Of a stretch of DNA of 64,000 nt, positions 52,224-63,263 are shown piece after piece (within the stretch, counting starts at the first letter, position 1; the number at the start of each line of letters is the position of its first letter). A program made the position numbers and the translations under genes. The DNA lies in NCBI RefSeq assembly GCF_029626145.1, contig NZ_JARUBJ010000002.1, positions 3,879,501-3,943,500 on the forward strand, in the 5' to 3' direction. Below the pieces are notes generated by a model. It was not told the DNA's origin and did not search any database. It saw only the letters and a program-made list of their open reading frames with translations. Source of the DNA: Micromonospora sp. WMMD961 (GTDB lineage: Bacteria > Actinomycetota > Actinomycetes > Mycobacteriales > Micromonosporaceae).

Positions 52224-53813
52224 TCAGTGCCGGGCCGGGCGCGGGCCGACCAGACGACGGACCATCGGCGCGGCGTTCCACCTGGCCGCGCCGACCAGGT
52301 CACGGGCGTGCTCCAGGACGGTGTAGTCGGGCCGGGTCAGCCCGTCGGCGATGGCCCGGTCGAGGTCGTTGCCGCAGCGGCTCAGGACACTGTCGAAGTC
52401 CCGGCGGACCGGCTCCTGCAGGTCGTAGCCGAACGATCGGTGCAGCCGGGCGAAGAGTGGCTTGTACAGCCGGACCCGCTCGTGCAGCCCCGACGAGTAG
52501 GACATCGGATGCTTCGGGCGGCGCAGGATGTAGTCGGGCAGCACGTCCGCGAACGCCCGCCGGACGATCCACTTCTCCTGTCCGTGGCGCAGTTTCAGAT
52601 CCAGCGGCAGCCGCATCGCCAGCTCCACCACGCTGAGGTCGAGGAACGGCACCCGGGCCTCCACCCCGTGTGCCATGGCGGCCCGGTCGACCCGCTGCAA
52701 CTCGGTACGGCACAGGTTGCGGATCCGGTGCAGGAACAGCCTGCGCGCCGCGGCCGGGCCGACCTGGTGGTACATCGGGTATCCGCCGAACAGCTCGTCG
52801 GAGCCGTCACCGGTCAGCACCACCTTGATGCCGAGGTCGCGTAGCCGCCGGAAGATCGGCACCGAGACGACCGCGTTGATGATGTCGCCGTACTCGGTCA
52901 GCTCGGACATCCGGATCGCCTCGCGGACGTCGGCGAGCCGGATGTCGCGCGGGCGCAGTTCGACCACCACGTGCGGCACGTCGAGGTCGGCGGCGAGCCG
53001 CCGGGCGTACGCCACGTCGGGGCTGTCCGCCACGCCGACCGTCACCGCGACGCAGTCCGGGTGGATGTCGCGCACCTGCCGCAGGGTCAACGAGCTGTCC
53101 AACCCACCGGAGAGTACGACCCCGACGGTCAGGTCGGTCTCCACCCTCATCCGGATCGCGTCGCTCAACGCCGCACGGACGAGCAGGGCGGCCTCGTCCG
53201 GGTCGTCGATGACCGGCAGGCCCGCGCCGATGGTGAGCAGGTCGACGTGCGGCTTCAGTCGCAGGTGTCCGTCCGCCTCCGCCCAGCCGTGGTGCCCGGG
53301 CGGCACCTCGCCGATCGGGGCGCCGTGCGCGACGAGTGCCTTGACCTCGGAGGCGAGGTGCAGGCAGCCGGGACGGCGCGACCAGTACAGCGGCTTGACC
53401 CCGACCGGGTCGCGGGCCAGGTAGGTCCGGCCGGTGGCCCGCTCGACGACCGCGAAGGCGTACTCGCCGCGGAGCCGGGTCACCGCCGCCTCGCCCCACT
53501 GTTGGAACGCGGCGAGCAGCACCTCGGTGTCGCTCTCGGTGCGGAAGGCCTGTCCGAGGCGGGTCAACTGCGCCCGCAGCTCCCGGTAGTTGAAGATCTC
53601 GCCGTTGAAGCAGAGCAGCCAGCGTTCGTCGGCGGAGGTCCACGGTTGCACCGCCCGGTCCCGGTCGACGATTCGAAGCCGGCGGGTGCCGGCGAGCAGA
53701 CCGATCTCGGACCGGGTTTCGGTGACCTCACCGCGAGGGGCCAGGACGGCGAGCATCCGCCGGAACGTCGCCGGGTCGGCCTCGGGGCCGATGCTCAACG
53801 CGATGCCGCACAC
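52224..53813 (-). CDS. asnB: Glutamine-hydrolysing asparagine synthase
   Basis: A 529-aa two-domain enzyme. The N-terminal glutaminase has the nucleophile Cys2 (MCGIALS) with 'CFNGEIFNYRELR' and 'RLRGEYAFAVV'. The synthetase domain has the PP-loop SGGLDSS and 'LTGDGSDELFGGYPMY'. It makes asparagine or amidates another carboxylate; members of this family also tailor peptides and cell-wall precursors. It is coupled (4-bp gap) to an upstream protein with an M15-like motif, which hints at a specialised rather than housekeeping role. GTG 53813 is forced by Cys2. Confidence 0.92.
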   Translation of the reverse strand: MCGIALSIGPEADPATFRRMLAVLAPRGEVTETRSEIGLLAGTRRLRIVDRDRAVQPWTSADERWLLCFNGEIFNYRELRAQLTRLGQAFRTESDTEVLLAAFQQWGEAAVTRLRGEYAFAVVERATGRTYLARDPVGVKPLYWSRRPGCLHLASEVKALVAHGAPIGEVPPGHHGWAEADGHLRLKPHVDLLTIGAGLPVIDDPDEAALLVRAALSDAIRMRVETDLTVGVVLSGGLDSSLTLRQVRDIHPDCVAVTVGVADSPDVAYARRLAADLDVPHVVVELRPRDIRLADVREAIRMSELTEYGDIINAVVSVPIFRRLRDLGIKVVLTGDGSDELFGGYPMYHQVGPAAARRLFLHRIRNLCRTELQRVDRAAMAHGVEARVPFLDLSVVELAMRLPLDLKLRHGQEKWIVRRAFADVLPDYILRRPKHPMSYSSGLHERVRLYKPLFARLHRSFGYDLQEPVRRDFDSVLSRCGNDLDRAIADGLTRPDYTVLEHARDLVGAARWNAAPMVRRLVGPRPARH

Positions 53814-53817
53814 CGGG

Positions 53818-54786
53818 TCAGACCCCCATCTCGGCCTCGTAGGCCCGGCGTAGGCGACGCCGGGCGGTGGGCGCGAGACAGAGGTGCCACGCCTGCCCCT
53901 CGTCGATCACGTTCAGCTCTCCAACCTTCTGGCGGTTGAGCAGCAGTTCCGCCAGGGTGTCCCGCGCGCCGAAACGCTCGAACCAGGCCAGCTCGACGTC
54001 GACGGAGTAGCCGAGGCAGTGCCCACTGGGCAGCATCGCGGCGTAGCCGAGGCGGCGCAGCCGGTATTGGTGTTCGGCACTGCGGACGAGACTGGTGACC
54101 CACAGCGGTGGGGTGGCCGGCGGCGCGGCGGCGGCGAACTCCCGCCCGATGTCGTTGAGCAGCGCCACCACCTCTCGCCGGGCCCGGCGGAAGAGCAGCC
54201 CGGCCGTACGCGGGGTGAGGTCCGGCCGGAGACGACGACGCAGCCCGCGCGCGGCCCGACCGATCATGGTGGCGGGCTGCTCCTGGTAGCGGAAGCGCAG
54301 CAGGTCCCGGCGGCGCAGCCACTCCAGGTCGACCAGTTCGGCACTGCCGTTGACCTGGTCGTCGGTGACGAACGTCGGCGCGTCCTGCCACCACAGCACG
54401 TCGATGCGCGAGAGCAGGTAGATCCGTACCAGCGCGGTCAGGTCACGCGCCGAGGTGCGCTCGTTCGGCTGGTAGCGGGCCATTTCCAGCAGCAGCGTCT
54501 CGCGGGCGCCGATCAGGCCCTGCGGGGTGGAGTCGAGAACCGCGGCGAGCGCGGGCTCCCGCAACCGCTCGTCGATGAGCACCTGTCGGGCCCGGGTGCT
54601 CGTCGCGTCGGCCAGGGCGCCCACCTCGACCAGCAGTTCGGCCACGGCGGCCCGGTAGGCGGCCAGGTCGGGCTCGGCGGTGGGGAGGCGCCGGGGGGTG
54701 GCGCCGGAGGGTCGACGTCGGTTCGGGGCGGTGGGCGACACGGGCGGACCGGGCTGCTGTCCCGGACTACGGCTGGGCACTCGCAT
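53818..54786 (-). CDS. Uncharacterised protein with M15-peptidase-like metal motif, coupled to asnB
   Basis: A 322-aa protein without a clear signal peptide. Its helical N-terminal two thirds are unrecognised. The C-terminal part has S254-G-H256-x2-G259-Y-S-x-D263 and later D295-E296-x3-W300-H301, which matches the S-x-H-x2-G-x-[AS]-x-D ... E-x-x-H layout of M15 (VanY/D-Ala-D-Ala peptidase) zinc enzymes. This suggests, but does not prove, a metallopeptidase or amidase fold. GGAGGAAGG precedes ATG 54786. It may be a DUF5715-type protein. The gene ends 4 bp before asnB. Confidence 0.75.
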   Translation of the reverse strand: MRVPSRSPGQQPGPPVSPTAPNRRRPSGATPRRLPTAEPDLAAYRAAVAELLVEVGALADATSTRARQVLIDERLREPALAAVLDSTPQGLIGARETLLLEMARYQPNERTSARDLTALVRIYLLSRIDVLWWQDAPTFVTDDQVNGSAELVDLEWLRRRDLLRFRYQEQPATMIGRAARGLRRRLRPDLTPRTAGLLFRRARREVVALLNDIGREFAAAAPPATPPLWVTSLVRSAEHQYRLRRLGYAAMLPSGHCLGYSVDVELAWFERFGARDTLAELLLNRQKVGELNVIDEGQAWHLCLAPTARRRLRRAYEAEMGV

Positions 54787-54931
54787 GACGGGGTCCTTCC
54801 TCCGGTCACGACATTGGGTGTTCGCCCTGAAACACACCGTAATCATCGGGACCGGAACGGACCGAACAATCCTCCTATCTCCCCCCGAACGGAACGCGGG
54901 CCGAGCAGTCGGGGTGATCCTCGGGTTGACG

Positions 54932-55163
54932 CTTTGGAGCTGATGTCGCCAACGAATCAACGCCGCCGGCTCCGTCTTCCCGGGACGGCCCGCCCGGGAG
55001 ACCCCGCCCGAGCGCGAGCCCGGAGCCCGAAGCCCGAAGCCCGAAGCCCTGAGCCCTGAGCCCTGAGCCCTGAGCCCTGAGCCCGGAGCCCTGAGCCCGG
55101 AGCCCTGAGCCCGGAGCCCGGAGCAAGCGGCCCTGTGATGTCACAAACGATTCAGCTCCAAAG
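54932..55163. repeat. Split palindrome: inverted 9-bp arms with a duplicated 19-bp core
   Basis: At the left end CTTTGGAGC (54932-54940) is followed by TGATGTCGCCAACGAATCA (54941-54959). At the right end TGATGTCACAAACGATTCA (55136-55154) is followed by GCTCCAAAG (55155-55163). The arms are exact complements and the 19-bp cores are direct repeats (16/19 identical). It looks as if one palindromic element was opened and its core duplicated around about 175 bp of inserted DNA, including the 7-bp minisatellite. Confidence 0.7.
55016..55124. repeat. 7-bp minisatellite (GAGCCCK)n, 15 units
   Basis: Fifteen full copies of RAGCCCK (GAGCCCT, GAGCCCG, AAGCCCG variants) run head to tail from 55016 to 55120, plus a partial unit. 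Four successive GAGCCCT and then alternating T/G units suggest stepwise slippage. Seven is not a multiple of three, so it is unlikely to encode a repeat protein. The rest of 54787-55293 shows no gene. Confidence 0.9.
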
Positions 55164-55293
55164 GCACCGACCAACACACCACCCATCACCCGCCGGGCCG
55201 TCTCGCGTGAGCCCGAGCACGGCCCACCGACGGGCCGCAGCGCATGAGGCATGCCCAGCCCGCCACCTCCCGCCGAGCGCCCGGCCGCCGCCG

Positions 55294-56091
55294 TCAGTCG
55301 CCGTCCGCCGGCACCAGGTCCTGCACCTCGGCGTACGTCGGCAGTTCCGCCGGCGCGGTGAGTACGCCGGCGCGGATCGCCTCGGCGGCGGTCACCGCGG
55401 CGCCCAGCGCGGCCCGGAACAGCAGGGAGCCGGTGCTGACCCGGGCCACCCCGGCCCTGCCCAGTTCGGTCAGTCCTGGTCCGCCCGGTTGGTACAGCGC
55501 GTTCACCGGCGCGTCGAATCGCTCGGTGAGCACGCGCAGCGTCGCCTCGTCGAGGAGGCCGGGCACGAAGATTCCGTCCGCGCCGGCCGTTCGGTAGGCG
55601 TGGGCGCGGGCGAGGGCCTGCGGCAGCGGGTCGGCCACCGGAAGCCACCACGTGTCGGTGCGCGCGTTGACGAACAGGTCCGGCACCGCCGCCTTCACCG
55701 CCGCGATCTTGTCGGTCACGCTCTCGGCCTCGGCGAGGGTGCCGTCCGGTCGCCCGTCCTCCAGGTTGATCCCGACCACGCCGAGCCCGGCCAACTCTGC
55801 CACGTACCCGGCGACCTCCGCCGGGTCGTCGCTGAACCCGGCCTCCACGTCGACGCTGAGCAGCACCGGCAGCCGGGCCAGCCGGCGGGCCAGGGTCAGG
55901 GTCTCCTCGGCGGTGGCCGCCGCGCCGTCGGGAAGTCCGGCGGTCGCGGCGACGCCGAGGCTGGTGGTGCCGATCGCCGGATGGCCGCGCGCGGCGAGCG
56001 CCGCCGCCGAGGCGTGGTCCCAGGCGTTGGGCAGCAGCAGGGGGCGGCCGGCGTGGTGCAGGGCGTGGAACGCGGCACGGCGGTCGCTCAT
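55294..56091 (-). CDS. Isocitrate lyase / PEP mutase superfamily protein
   Basis: A 265-aa TIM-barrel protein: 'LLLPNAWDHASAAALAARGHPAIGTTSLGVAATAGLPDG' and 'VLLSVDVEAGFSDDPAEVAGYV', 'GVVGINLEDGR' and 'FVNARTDTWW' are the PEP mutase/ICL core with D/E metal ligands. Members include PEP mutases, 2-methylisocitrate lyases and phosphonopyruvate hydrolases; the KKCGH motif of isocitrate lyase is absent. ATG 56091 overlaps the P450 stop (ATGA), so the genes are coupled and may act in one pathway. Confidence 0.87.
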   Translation of the reverse strand: MSDRRAAFHALHHAGRPLLLPNAWDHASAAALAARGHPAIGTTSLGVAATAGLPDGAAATAEETLTLARRLARLPVLLSVDVEAGFSDDPAEVAGYVAELAGLGVVGINLEDGRPDGTLAEAESVTDKIAAVKAAVPDLFVNARTDTWWLPVADPLPQALARAHAYRTAGADGIFVPGLLDEATLRVLTERFDAPVNALYQPGGPGLTELGRAGVARVSTGSLLFRAALGAAVTAAEAIRAGVLTAPAELPTYAEVQDLVPADGD

Positions 56092-57122
56092 CGGACGCTC
56101 ACCTCCAGGTTGGTCGGAACGCGCAGGGTCGGGTGCGGTTCGTGGCGCAGCGGGGCCGGGGTGCGCCGGCAGCGTTCCCACAGCACGTCGAGCACCCCGG
56201 CGGCGAGGGCCAGGGCGTGCCGGTCGCCGGGGCAGCCGCGTTCCCCCGTCCCGAAGGTCAACAGGCTGGCACCGGGCCGACCGGGCCGGAACGCGTGCGG
56301 TTCGGGGAACGCCCGCGGGTCGCGGTTGGCCGCGTCGAAGCGCAGCAGCACCGGGCTGCCGGCCGGCAGATCCCGTCCACCCAGTCGCACGCCGGTCGTG
56401 GTGACGCGCCGGGTCGCCCGCACCGGCGGGTCGAGGCGCAACACCTCGGCCAGCAGGTCGGCGGTCTCCGCCGAGACCGGCGTTCGCGGGGCGACTGGGG
56501 GCCGCAGGTGGTGGGCGGCGGCGCCGATCAGGCCGGCGGTCGCGTCGCACGCCTGGACGAGCAGACCGATCAGGTTCGCCTGCGCTTCTGGCGGGCCGTC
56601 CGGCGCGAGCGCCAGCAGCGTCGCCACCGCCCGGTCGGCCCGCGTGGTCAGCGCCGGGTCCACCCCCGGGTGGTACGCCGTCGCGACGACCGCGACCGCC
56701 GTTCCGGCGGCTGCCGGATCAGCGAAACCGAGGCGATCGGCCAACGCCCGCAGCGGCACCGGCCGGGCCAGTTCCCGCATCACGTCGAGGCGGTCGCCGG
56801 CGCGGTCGAGAACGGTAACGGTCAGCCGCGCCGCGTCGTGTCGCAGGTCGTCCGGGTCCAGCGGGGTCAGCGCCGTCACGACGATCGCCCGCCGCTGGGC
56901 GTGGTGTCGCGGTGGACTGAACCGGCTGACCGTGCCGCGCAGCCAGGCGAGGGTGCCGGGCGAACCGGTGTCGACGGCCGGCATCTGGAACGCCGGGCAG
57001 GTCAGCGCCGCCCGCACGTCGGCGTGCCGGGTCACCCACCAACCGCGTTCCGGTTCGAACGAGGGCGGCCCACACGCCGGCGTTCCCGGGGCGGGCGGGA
57101 TGTGCGGCCAGTTGTCAGTCAC
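56088..57122 (-). CDS. Cytochrome P450, short form
   Basis: A 344-aa P450, shorter than the usual 390-420. The heme loop 'LLTFGTGERGCPGDRHAL' has the proximal Cys ligand, the K-helix E-x2-R is EVLR, and the I-helix reads 'VQACDATAGLI' in place of AGxDT. The N terminus lacks the usual A-helix region, so it may be a compact variant rather than truncated. It is coupled to the PEP mutase-family gene. The substrate is unknown. GTG 57122 is the first start; the ribosome site is poor. Confidence 0.87.
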   Translation of the reverse strand: MTDNWPHIPPAPGTPACGPPSFEPERGWWVTRHADVRAALTCPAFQMPAVDTGSPGTLAWLRGTVSRFSPPRHHAQRRAIVVTALTPLDPDDLRHDAARLTVTVLDRAGDRLDVMRELARPVPLRALADRLGFADPAAAGTAVAVVATAYHPGVDPALTTRADRAVATLLALAPDGPPEAQANLIGLLVQACDATAGLIGAAAHHLRPPVAPRTPVSAETADLLAEVLRLDPPVRATRRVTTTGVRLGGRDLPAGSPVLLRFDAANRDPRAFPEPHAFRPGRPGASLLTFGTGERGCPGDRHALALAAGVLDVLWERCRRTPAPLRHEPHPTLRVPTNLEVSVR

Positions 57123-57193
57123 CGCCCGACCGTAGGGCGCGAACCGTTCGCCCCGCGCCGAACGATGCCGGCGCGGTCACCGCTGCTCGCCCG

Positions 57194-57934
57194 TCAGGCA
57201 CGGCCACTCGTGGGCGCCGGGGCTACTGGCGGGTGGAGGGCGTGTTCGGGGATGGCCAGGGCTGCGGCCAGGCCAGGGCGGCCGGCGGGAGTGACACGGA
57301 CGGCGCGGCCGGTGCCCTGGCTGATCCAGCCCAGGTCGCTGAAGCGGCGGCAGAGTGCGGCGCCGAGCGCACCGGCCAGGTGTGGGCGGCGTTCGGTCCA
57401 GTCCAGGCAGTCGCGGACCACCGGACGCCGGGCGGCGCGCAGCACGTCCACCGGTACGCCGAGCCCGGCCGCCCAGGCCCACCCGTCGGGTGTCACCGCC
57501 AGTCCGCTGGACCGGTCGAGTCGGCGCGCGGCCAGCAGCGCGTCGTACATCAGCACGCCCAGCCGCCCGGCGAGGTGGTCGTAGCAGGTCCGGGCGTACG
57601 CCAAGGCGGCGGTGGCGGTCGTCGCACGCAGCGACCCGGTCGGGGTGGGCGTGGCCGGGGCGTGGCCGGCCAGGTCCTCGATCAACTGGGCCACCGACGG
57701 CCCGGCCAACCGCAGGTAGCGGTGCCGGCCCTGCCGTTCCTCGACGAGCAGCCCACCGCGGACGAGTCGGGTCAGGTGGTCGCTTGCCGTCGACGGGGCG
57801 ACACCGGCGCGCCGGGCCAGCTCGCCGGCGGTCCACGCCCGCCCGTCGAGCAGCGCCAGGCACATCCCGGCGCGGGTGCCGTCGGCCAGCAGGGCCGCCA
57901 GCTCGGCCATTGCCTGGCCCTCTCCACCACTCAT
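57194..57934 (-). CDS. ArsR-family winged-helix regulator with C-terminal extension
   Basis: A 246-aa protein. Residues 8-85 form an ArsR wHTH ('LADGTRAGMCLALLDGRAWTAGELARRAGVAPSTASDHLTRLVRGGLLVEERQGRHRYLRLA'). The remaining 160 residues, with 'ATAALAYARTCYDHLAGRLGVLMYDALLA', are an extension found in a larger ArsR subgroup. It lacks the CxC metal site of ArsR/SmtB metalloregulators. It lies upstream of and on the same strand as the P450 pair and is the likely local regulator. Confidence 0.87.
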   Translation of the reverse strand: MSGGEGQAMAELAALLADGTRAGMCLALLDGRAWTAGELARRAGVAPSTASDHLTRLVRGGLLVEERQGRHRYLRLAGPSVAQLIEDLAGHAPATPTPTGSLRATTATAALAYARTCYDHLAGRLGVLMYDALLAARRLDRSSGLAVTPDGWAWAAGLGVPVDVLRAARRPVVRDCLDWTERRPHLAGALGAALCRRFSDLGWISQGTGRAVRVTPAGRPGLAAALAIPEHALHPPVAPAPTSGRA

Positions 57935-57967
57935 GACGCCATCATCGCCCTCGGCACCGCGACGACC

Positions 57968-58486
57968 TCAGCGGAGCCGGGTGAGCGGGGACACCGTCCG
58001 GTCCGTGTCGTCGTAGCTGCGAGCGCCGTCGAACGCGCCCGCCGGGCGCTGGCCGCCCGCGACGGCCCGGGCCAGCCGCAGGTCCGCGTTGCGGAACCGG
58101 AGCGCCAGGCTCAGGTGCGGCACCCACGCACCCGGCGCATGCCACGGACGCTGCCCCTCGGTGTCGCCGAGGACGTCCCAGACGGCGGCGTGCAGCGCGG
58201 TCAGCGGCGGGGTGGGTCGGACGAGCCAGACCAAGGGAGCGCTGCCGTCGAGGACCACGACGCGGTCGAGGGTCACCGGCACCGGCAGCGCGTCGTCGAA
58301 CAGCTCGGCCAGACGGCGCGCGACGCCGGGCGGAAGATCGTCCACCGCGGCGAGGGTGAGGTGCGGCCGGTTGGTCGGATGGATGTTGCGGGCCAGGCTG
58401 GGCAACCCGGCGGCGGCCAGACGGCCCCAGACCGCCCGGACCGCGACCTCCAGGCCGGACGAGCAGACCAGTTCCACCGTACGCAC
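57968..58486 (-). CDS. 2H phosphoesterase (2'-5' RNA ligase-like)
   Basis: A 172-aa protein with two H-x-[ST] motifs in 'RPHLTLAAVDDL' and 'WVPHLSLALRF', about 70 residues apart, which form the active site of 2H/LigT phosphoesterases. These hydrolyse cyclic phosphates or 2'-5' bonds in RNA; the cellular substrate is unknown. GTG 58486 gives the standard N-terminal strand (VELVCSSGLE). It is divergent from the DEAD-box helicase with a 77-bp gap, an RNA-related pairing. Confidence 0.85.
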   Translation of the reverse strand: MRTVELVCSSGLEVAVRAVWGRLAAAGLPSLARNIHPTNRPHLTLAAVDDLPPGVARRLAELFDDALPVPVTLDRVVVLDGSAPLVWLVRPTPPLTALHAAVWDVLGDTEGQRPWHAPGAWVPHLSLALRFRNADLRLARAVAGGQRPAGAFDGARSYDDTDRTVSPLTRLR

Positions 58487-58563
58487 CCCGCCACGTTACC
58501 GGGGGTGGCACTCATGTGGCGGTCGGCGCAGCGGCCCAGACGGCGTGATGAAAGGCTTGGCAC

Positions 58564-60297
58564 ATGAGTTCCGCACCTGCACAGCACGACGCACTGTCCG
58601 ACGCCACCCCCGCCGGCACCGACGAGGTGAACGCCTTCACCGAGCTCGGGCTGCGCGCCGAGCTGCTGGGCGCGCTGTCCGCCCTCGGCTACGAGGAGCC
58701 GACACCCATCCAGCGGGAGGCGATCCCACCGCTGCTGGAGGGTCGCGACCTGCTGGGCCAGGCCGCCACCGGCACCGGCAAGACGGCGGCGTTCGCGCTC
58801 CCGCTGCTGAACCTCATGACCGCCCACCGCCGTGGCGGCGATCCGGTCGCGCTGGTGTTGGTGCCGACTCGTGAGCTGGCCGTGCAGGTGTCCGAGGCGT
58901 TCCACCGCTACGGCAAGGACCTGGGCGCCCGGGTGCTGCCGATCTACGGTGGGCAGCCGATCGGACGGCAGCTGCGGGCACTCGACAACGGCGTGGACGT
59001 GGTGGTGGCCACCCCGGGACGCGCCCTCGACCACATCGCCCGGGGCACCCTGCGCCTCGGTGGGCTGGCCACGGTGGTGCTCGACGAGGCCGACGAGATG
59101 CTCGACATGGGCTTCGCCGAGGACATCGAGGCGATCCTGGAGCACGCTCCGGCGCAGCGTCAGACGGTGCTGTTCTCGGCCACCATGCCCTCGCGCATCG
59201 ACGGGATGGCCCGGCAGCACCTCCGCGAGCCGGTCCGGATCGAGATCGGCCGGGAGCAGCCGGTCGCGGGTGAGGCGCCCCGGGTGCGGCAGAGCGCGTA
59301 CATCGTGACCCGCGCGCACAAGCCGGCCGCACTGGGTCGGGTGCTGGACGTCGAGTCGCCCACCGCCGCGATCGTGTTCTGCCGCAGCCGGGAAGAGGTC
59401 GACCGGCTGACCGAGACGATGAACGGCCGGGGCTACCGCTCCGAGGCGTTGCACGGTGGCATGAGCCAGGAGCAGCGCGACCGGGTGATGGGCCGGCTGC
59501 GGGCGGGCACCGCCGACCTGCTGGTGGCCACCGACGTGGCGGCCCGAGGGCTGGACGTCGAGCAGCTCACCCACGTCGTCAACTACGACGTACCGTCCGC
59601 CCCCGAGTCGTACGTGCACCGGATCGGCCGGGTGGGCCGGGCCGGCCGCGAGGGCGTGGCGATCACCCTCGCCGAGCCGCGCGAGCACCGGATGCTCAAG
59701 ACCATCGAGCGGGTGACCGGCCAGCGGATCACCATCGACAAGATCCCCACCGTGGCGGACATGCGGACCCGTCGGTTGGAGCTGACCCAGGGGGCGCTGC
59801 GCGAGAGCCTGCTGGAGGACGACCTCGACCCGTACCGGGTGATCGTGGAGACGCTGACCGACGAGTTCGACCTGATGGAGGTCGCCCTCGCCGCCGTGAA
59901 GCTGGCCCACGAGGTGACGTCGCCGGGCTCCGACGACGAGCAGGAGATCCCGCAGGTTCCGGTACGCGGCCCCCGGGAGGGTCGACCGGAGTCCGGCGGC
60001 CGGGGCGGCGATCGGCGGGGCGGAGGGCGTCCACGTTCCGGCGGTGGCAACACCGTCCAGGTCTTCGTCGGCCTGGGCCGGCGCGCGGGGGTGCGCCCCC
60101 AGGATCTGGTCGGCGCCATCACCGGCGAGACCGGGATCCGCGGCCGGGACATCGGCTCGATCGAGATCGCCGACCGGTTCTCCCTGGTGGAGGTACCGCA
60201 GGGGGTGGCCGACGAGGTGATCTCCGGGCTGCGGCAGAGCACGATCAAGGGCCGCAAGGCGACCGTGCGCCGCGACCGCGGCGGCGACGAGCGCTGA
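58564..60297 (+). CDS. DEAD-box RNA helicase, DeaD/CsdA type
   Basis: A 577-aa helicase. All motifs are present: Q motif 'PTPIQREAIP', I AATGTGKT, Ia PTRELA, Ib TPGR, II DEAD, III SAT, IV 'IVFCRSR', V 'ATDVAARGLD', VI 'HRIGRVGRAGR'. A dimerisation region, an RGG-like Gly/Arg-rich segment (about 465-500) and a C-terminal DbpA-like RNA-binding domain ('VQVFVGLGRRAGVRPQDLVGAITGETGIRGRDIGSIEI') follow. It unwinds RNA in ribosome assembly or cold adaptation. ATG 58564 has AAAGGC upstream. Confidence 0.96.
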   Translation: MSSAPAQHDALSDATPAGTDEVNAFTELGLRAELLGALSALGYEEPTPIQREAIPPLLEGRDLLGQAATGTGKTAAFALPLLNLMTAHRRGGDPVALVLVPTRELAVQVSEAFHRYGKDLGARVLPIYGGQPIGRQLRALDNGVDVVVATPGRALDHIARGTLRLGGLATVVLDEADEMLDMGFAEDIEAILEHAPAQRQTVLFSATMPSRIDGMARQHLREPVRIEIGREQPVAGEAPRVRQSAYIVTRAHKPAALGRVLDVESPTAAIVFCRSREEVDRLTETMNGRGYRSEALHGGMSQEQRDRVMGRLRAGTADLLVATDVAARGLDVEQLTHVVNYDVPSAPESYVHRIGRVGRAGREGVAITLAEPREHRMLKTIERVTGQRITIDKIPTVADMRTRRLELTQGALRESLLEDDLDPYRVIVETLTDEFDLMEVALAAVKLAHEVTSPGSDDEQEIPQVPVRGPREGRPESGGRGGDRRGGGRPRSGGGNTVQVFVGLGRRAGVRPQDLVGAITGETGIRGRDIGSIEIADRFSLVEVPQGVADEVISGLRQSTIKGRKATVRRDRGGDER

Positions 60298-60330
60298 ACA
60301 CGCCGCCGGCGACCGCCGGCCTGAACACGC

Positions 60331-60365
60331 CGCCGGCGACCGCGGGGGTACGACGGTCGCCGGCG
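60331..60365. terminator. Bidirectional terminator between helicase and DoxX genes
   Basis: CGCCGGCGACCG (60331-60342) and CGGTCGCCGGCG (60354-60365) form a 12-bp stem. Immediately upstream, GAACACGCCGCCGGCGACCG occurs twice (about 60296 and 60323), so the left arm of the stem is duplicated. Confidence 0.75.
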
Positions 60366-60372
60366 CGCCGGG

Positions 60373-60777
60373 TCAGAAGGGGTACGGCCCGAAGCGGCCC
60401 CACGCCACCACGGCGGCGAGCACCAGCAGCACCGCGCAGGTGATCGCGCCCTGGATCTCCGTGCGACGCCCCTGCGGGGTGTCCTGCTTCTTCCGGTCGC
60501 GCAGGTGCACCAGGATGCCCCCGATCATGACGATGACCAGCCCGGTGGCGGCCAACGGCGTGAGCACGGTGGCGATGCCGGTCAGTGGGGGCAGCACCAG
60601 CCCGACGGCGGCCAGCAGCTCGACGGCACCGAGCGCCTTGACCTGGGTGGGCGGGACCGGGTCCACCCACCGCATCAGTTCACGCAACTTGTCCTTGGGC
60701 TGCGTCAGCTTGGCCGCGCCGGCGCCGGCGAAGACGACGGCGAGCAGGATCTGGATGATCCAGAGCACCAGGTTCAC
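60373..60777 (-). CDS. DoxX-family membrane protein
   Basis: A 134-aa protein with four transmembrane helices: 'LVLWIIQILLAVVFAGAGAAKL', 'VKALGAVELLAAVGLVLPPL', 'VLTPLAATGLVIVMIGGILVHL' and 'GAITCAVLLVLAAVVAWGRF'. The FAGAGAAKL...GAVELLAAVGL pattern is typical of the DoxX/DoxX-like family, linked in mycobacteria to thiol/oxidative homeostasis. AGGAGGA precedes GTG 60777. Confidence 0.88.
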   Translation of the reverse strand: MNLVLWIIQILLAVVFAGAGAAKLTQPKDKLRELMRWVDPVPPTQVKALGAVELLAAVGLVLPPLTGIATVLTPLAATGLVIVMIGGILVHLRDRKKQDTPQGRRTEIQGAITCAVLLVLAAVVAWGRFGPYPF

Positions 60778-60865
60778 GGGGTGTTCCTCCTGGGGGACGC
60801 CTCGCGGCGAAGAGGTAGTTGAGGGCTCAAGCGAGACAGTAGACCTCCCCGCGCGTACACAAGGG

Positions 60866-60894
60866 AACCCCCGCCGTCAGAAACGGCGGGGGTT
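60866..60894 (-). terminator. Terminator of lon
   Basis: AACCCCCGCCGT (60866-60877) and ACGGCGGGGGTT (60883-60894) form a perfect 12-bp stem with a 5-nt loop, 17 bp beyond the lon stop on the minus strand. Confidence 0.85.
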
Positions 60895-60910
60895 CTCCGC
60901 GTTCGGAGCG

Positions 60911-63241
<2,331 letters not shown>

Positions 63242-63263
63242 CGAACACCTGCCATCACGTTGA

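Noticed and set aside
55016..55124. CRISPR-like array
   Set aside because: The 7-bp units are directly adjacent with no spacers; this is a minisatellite.
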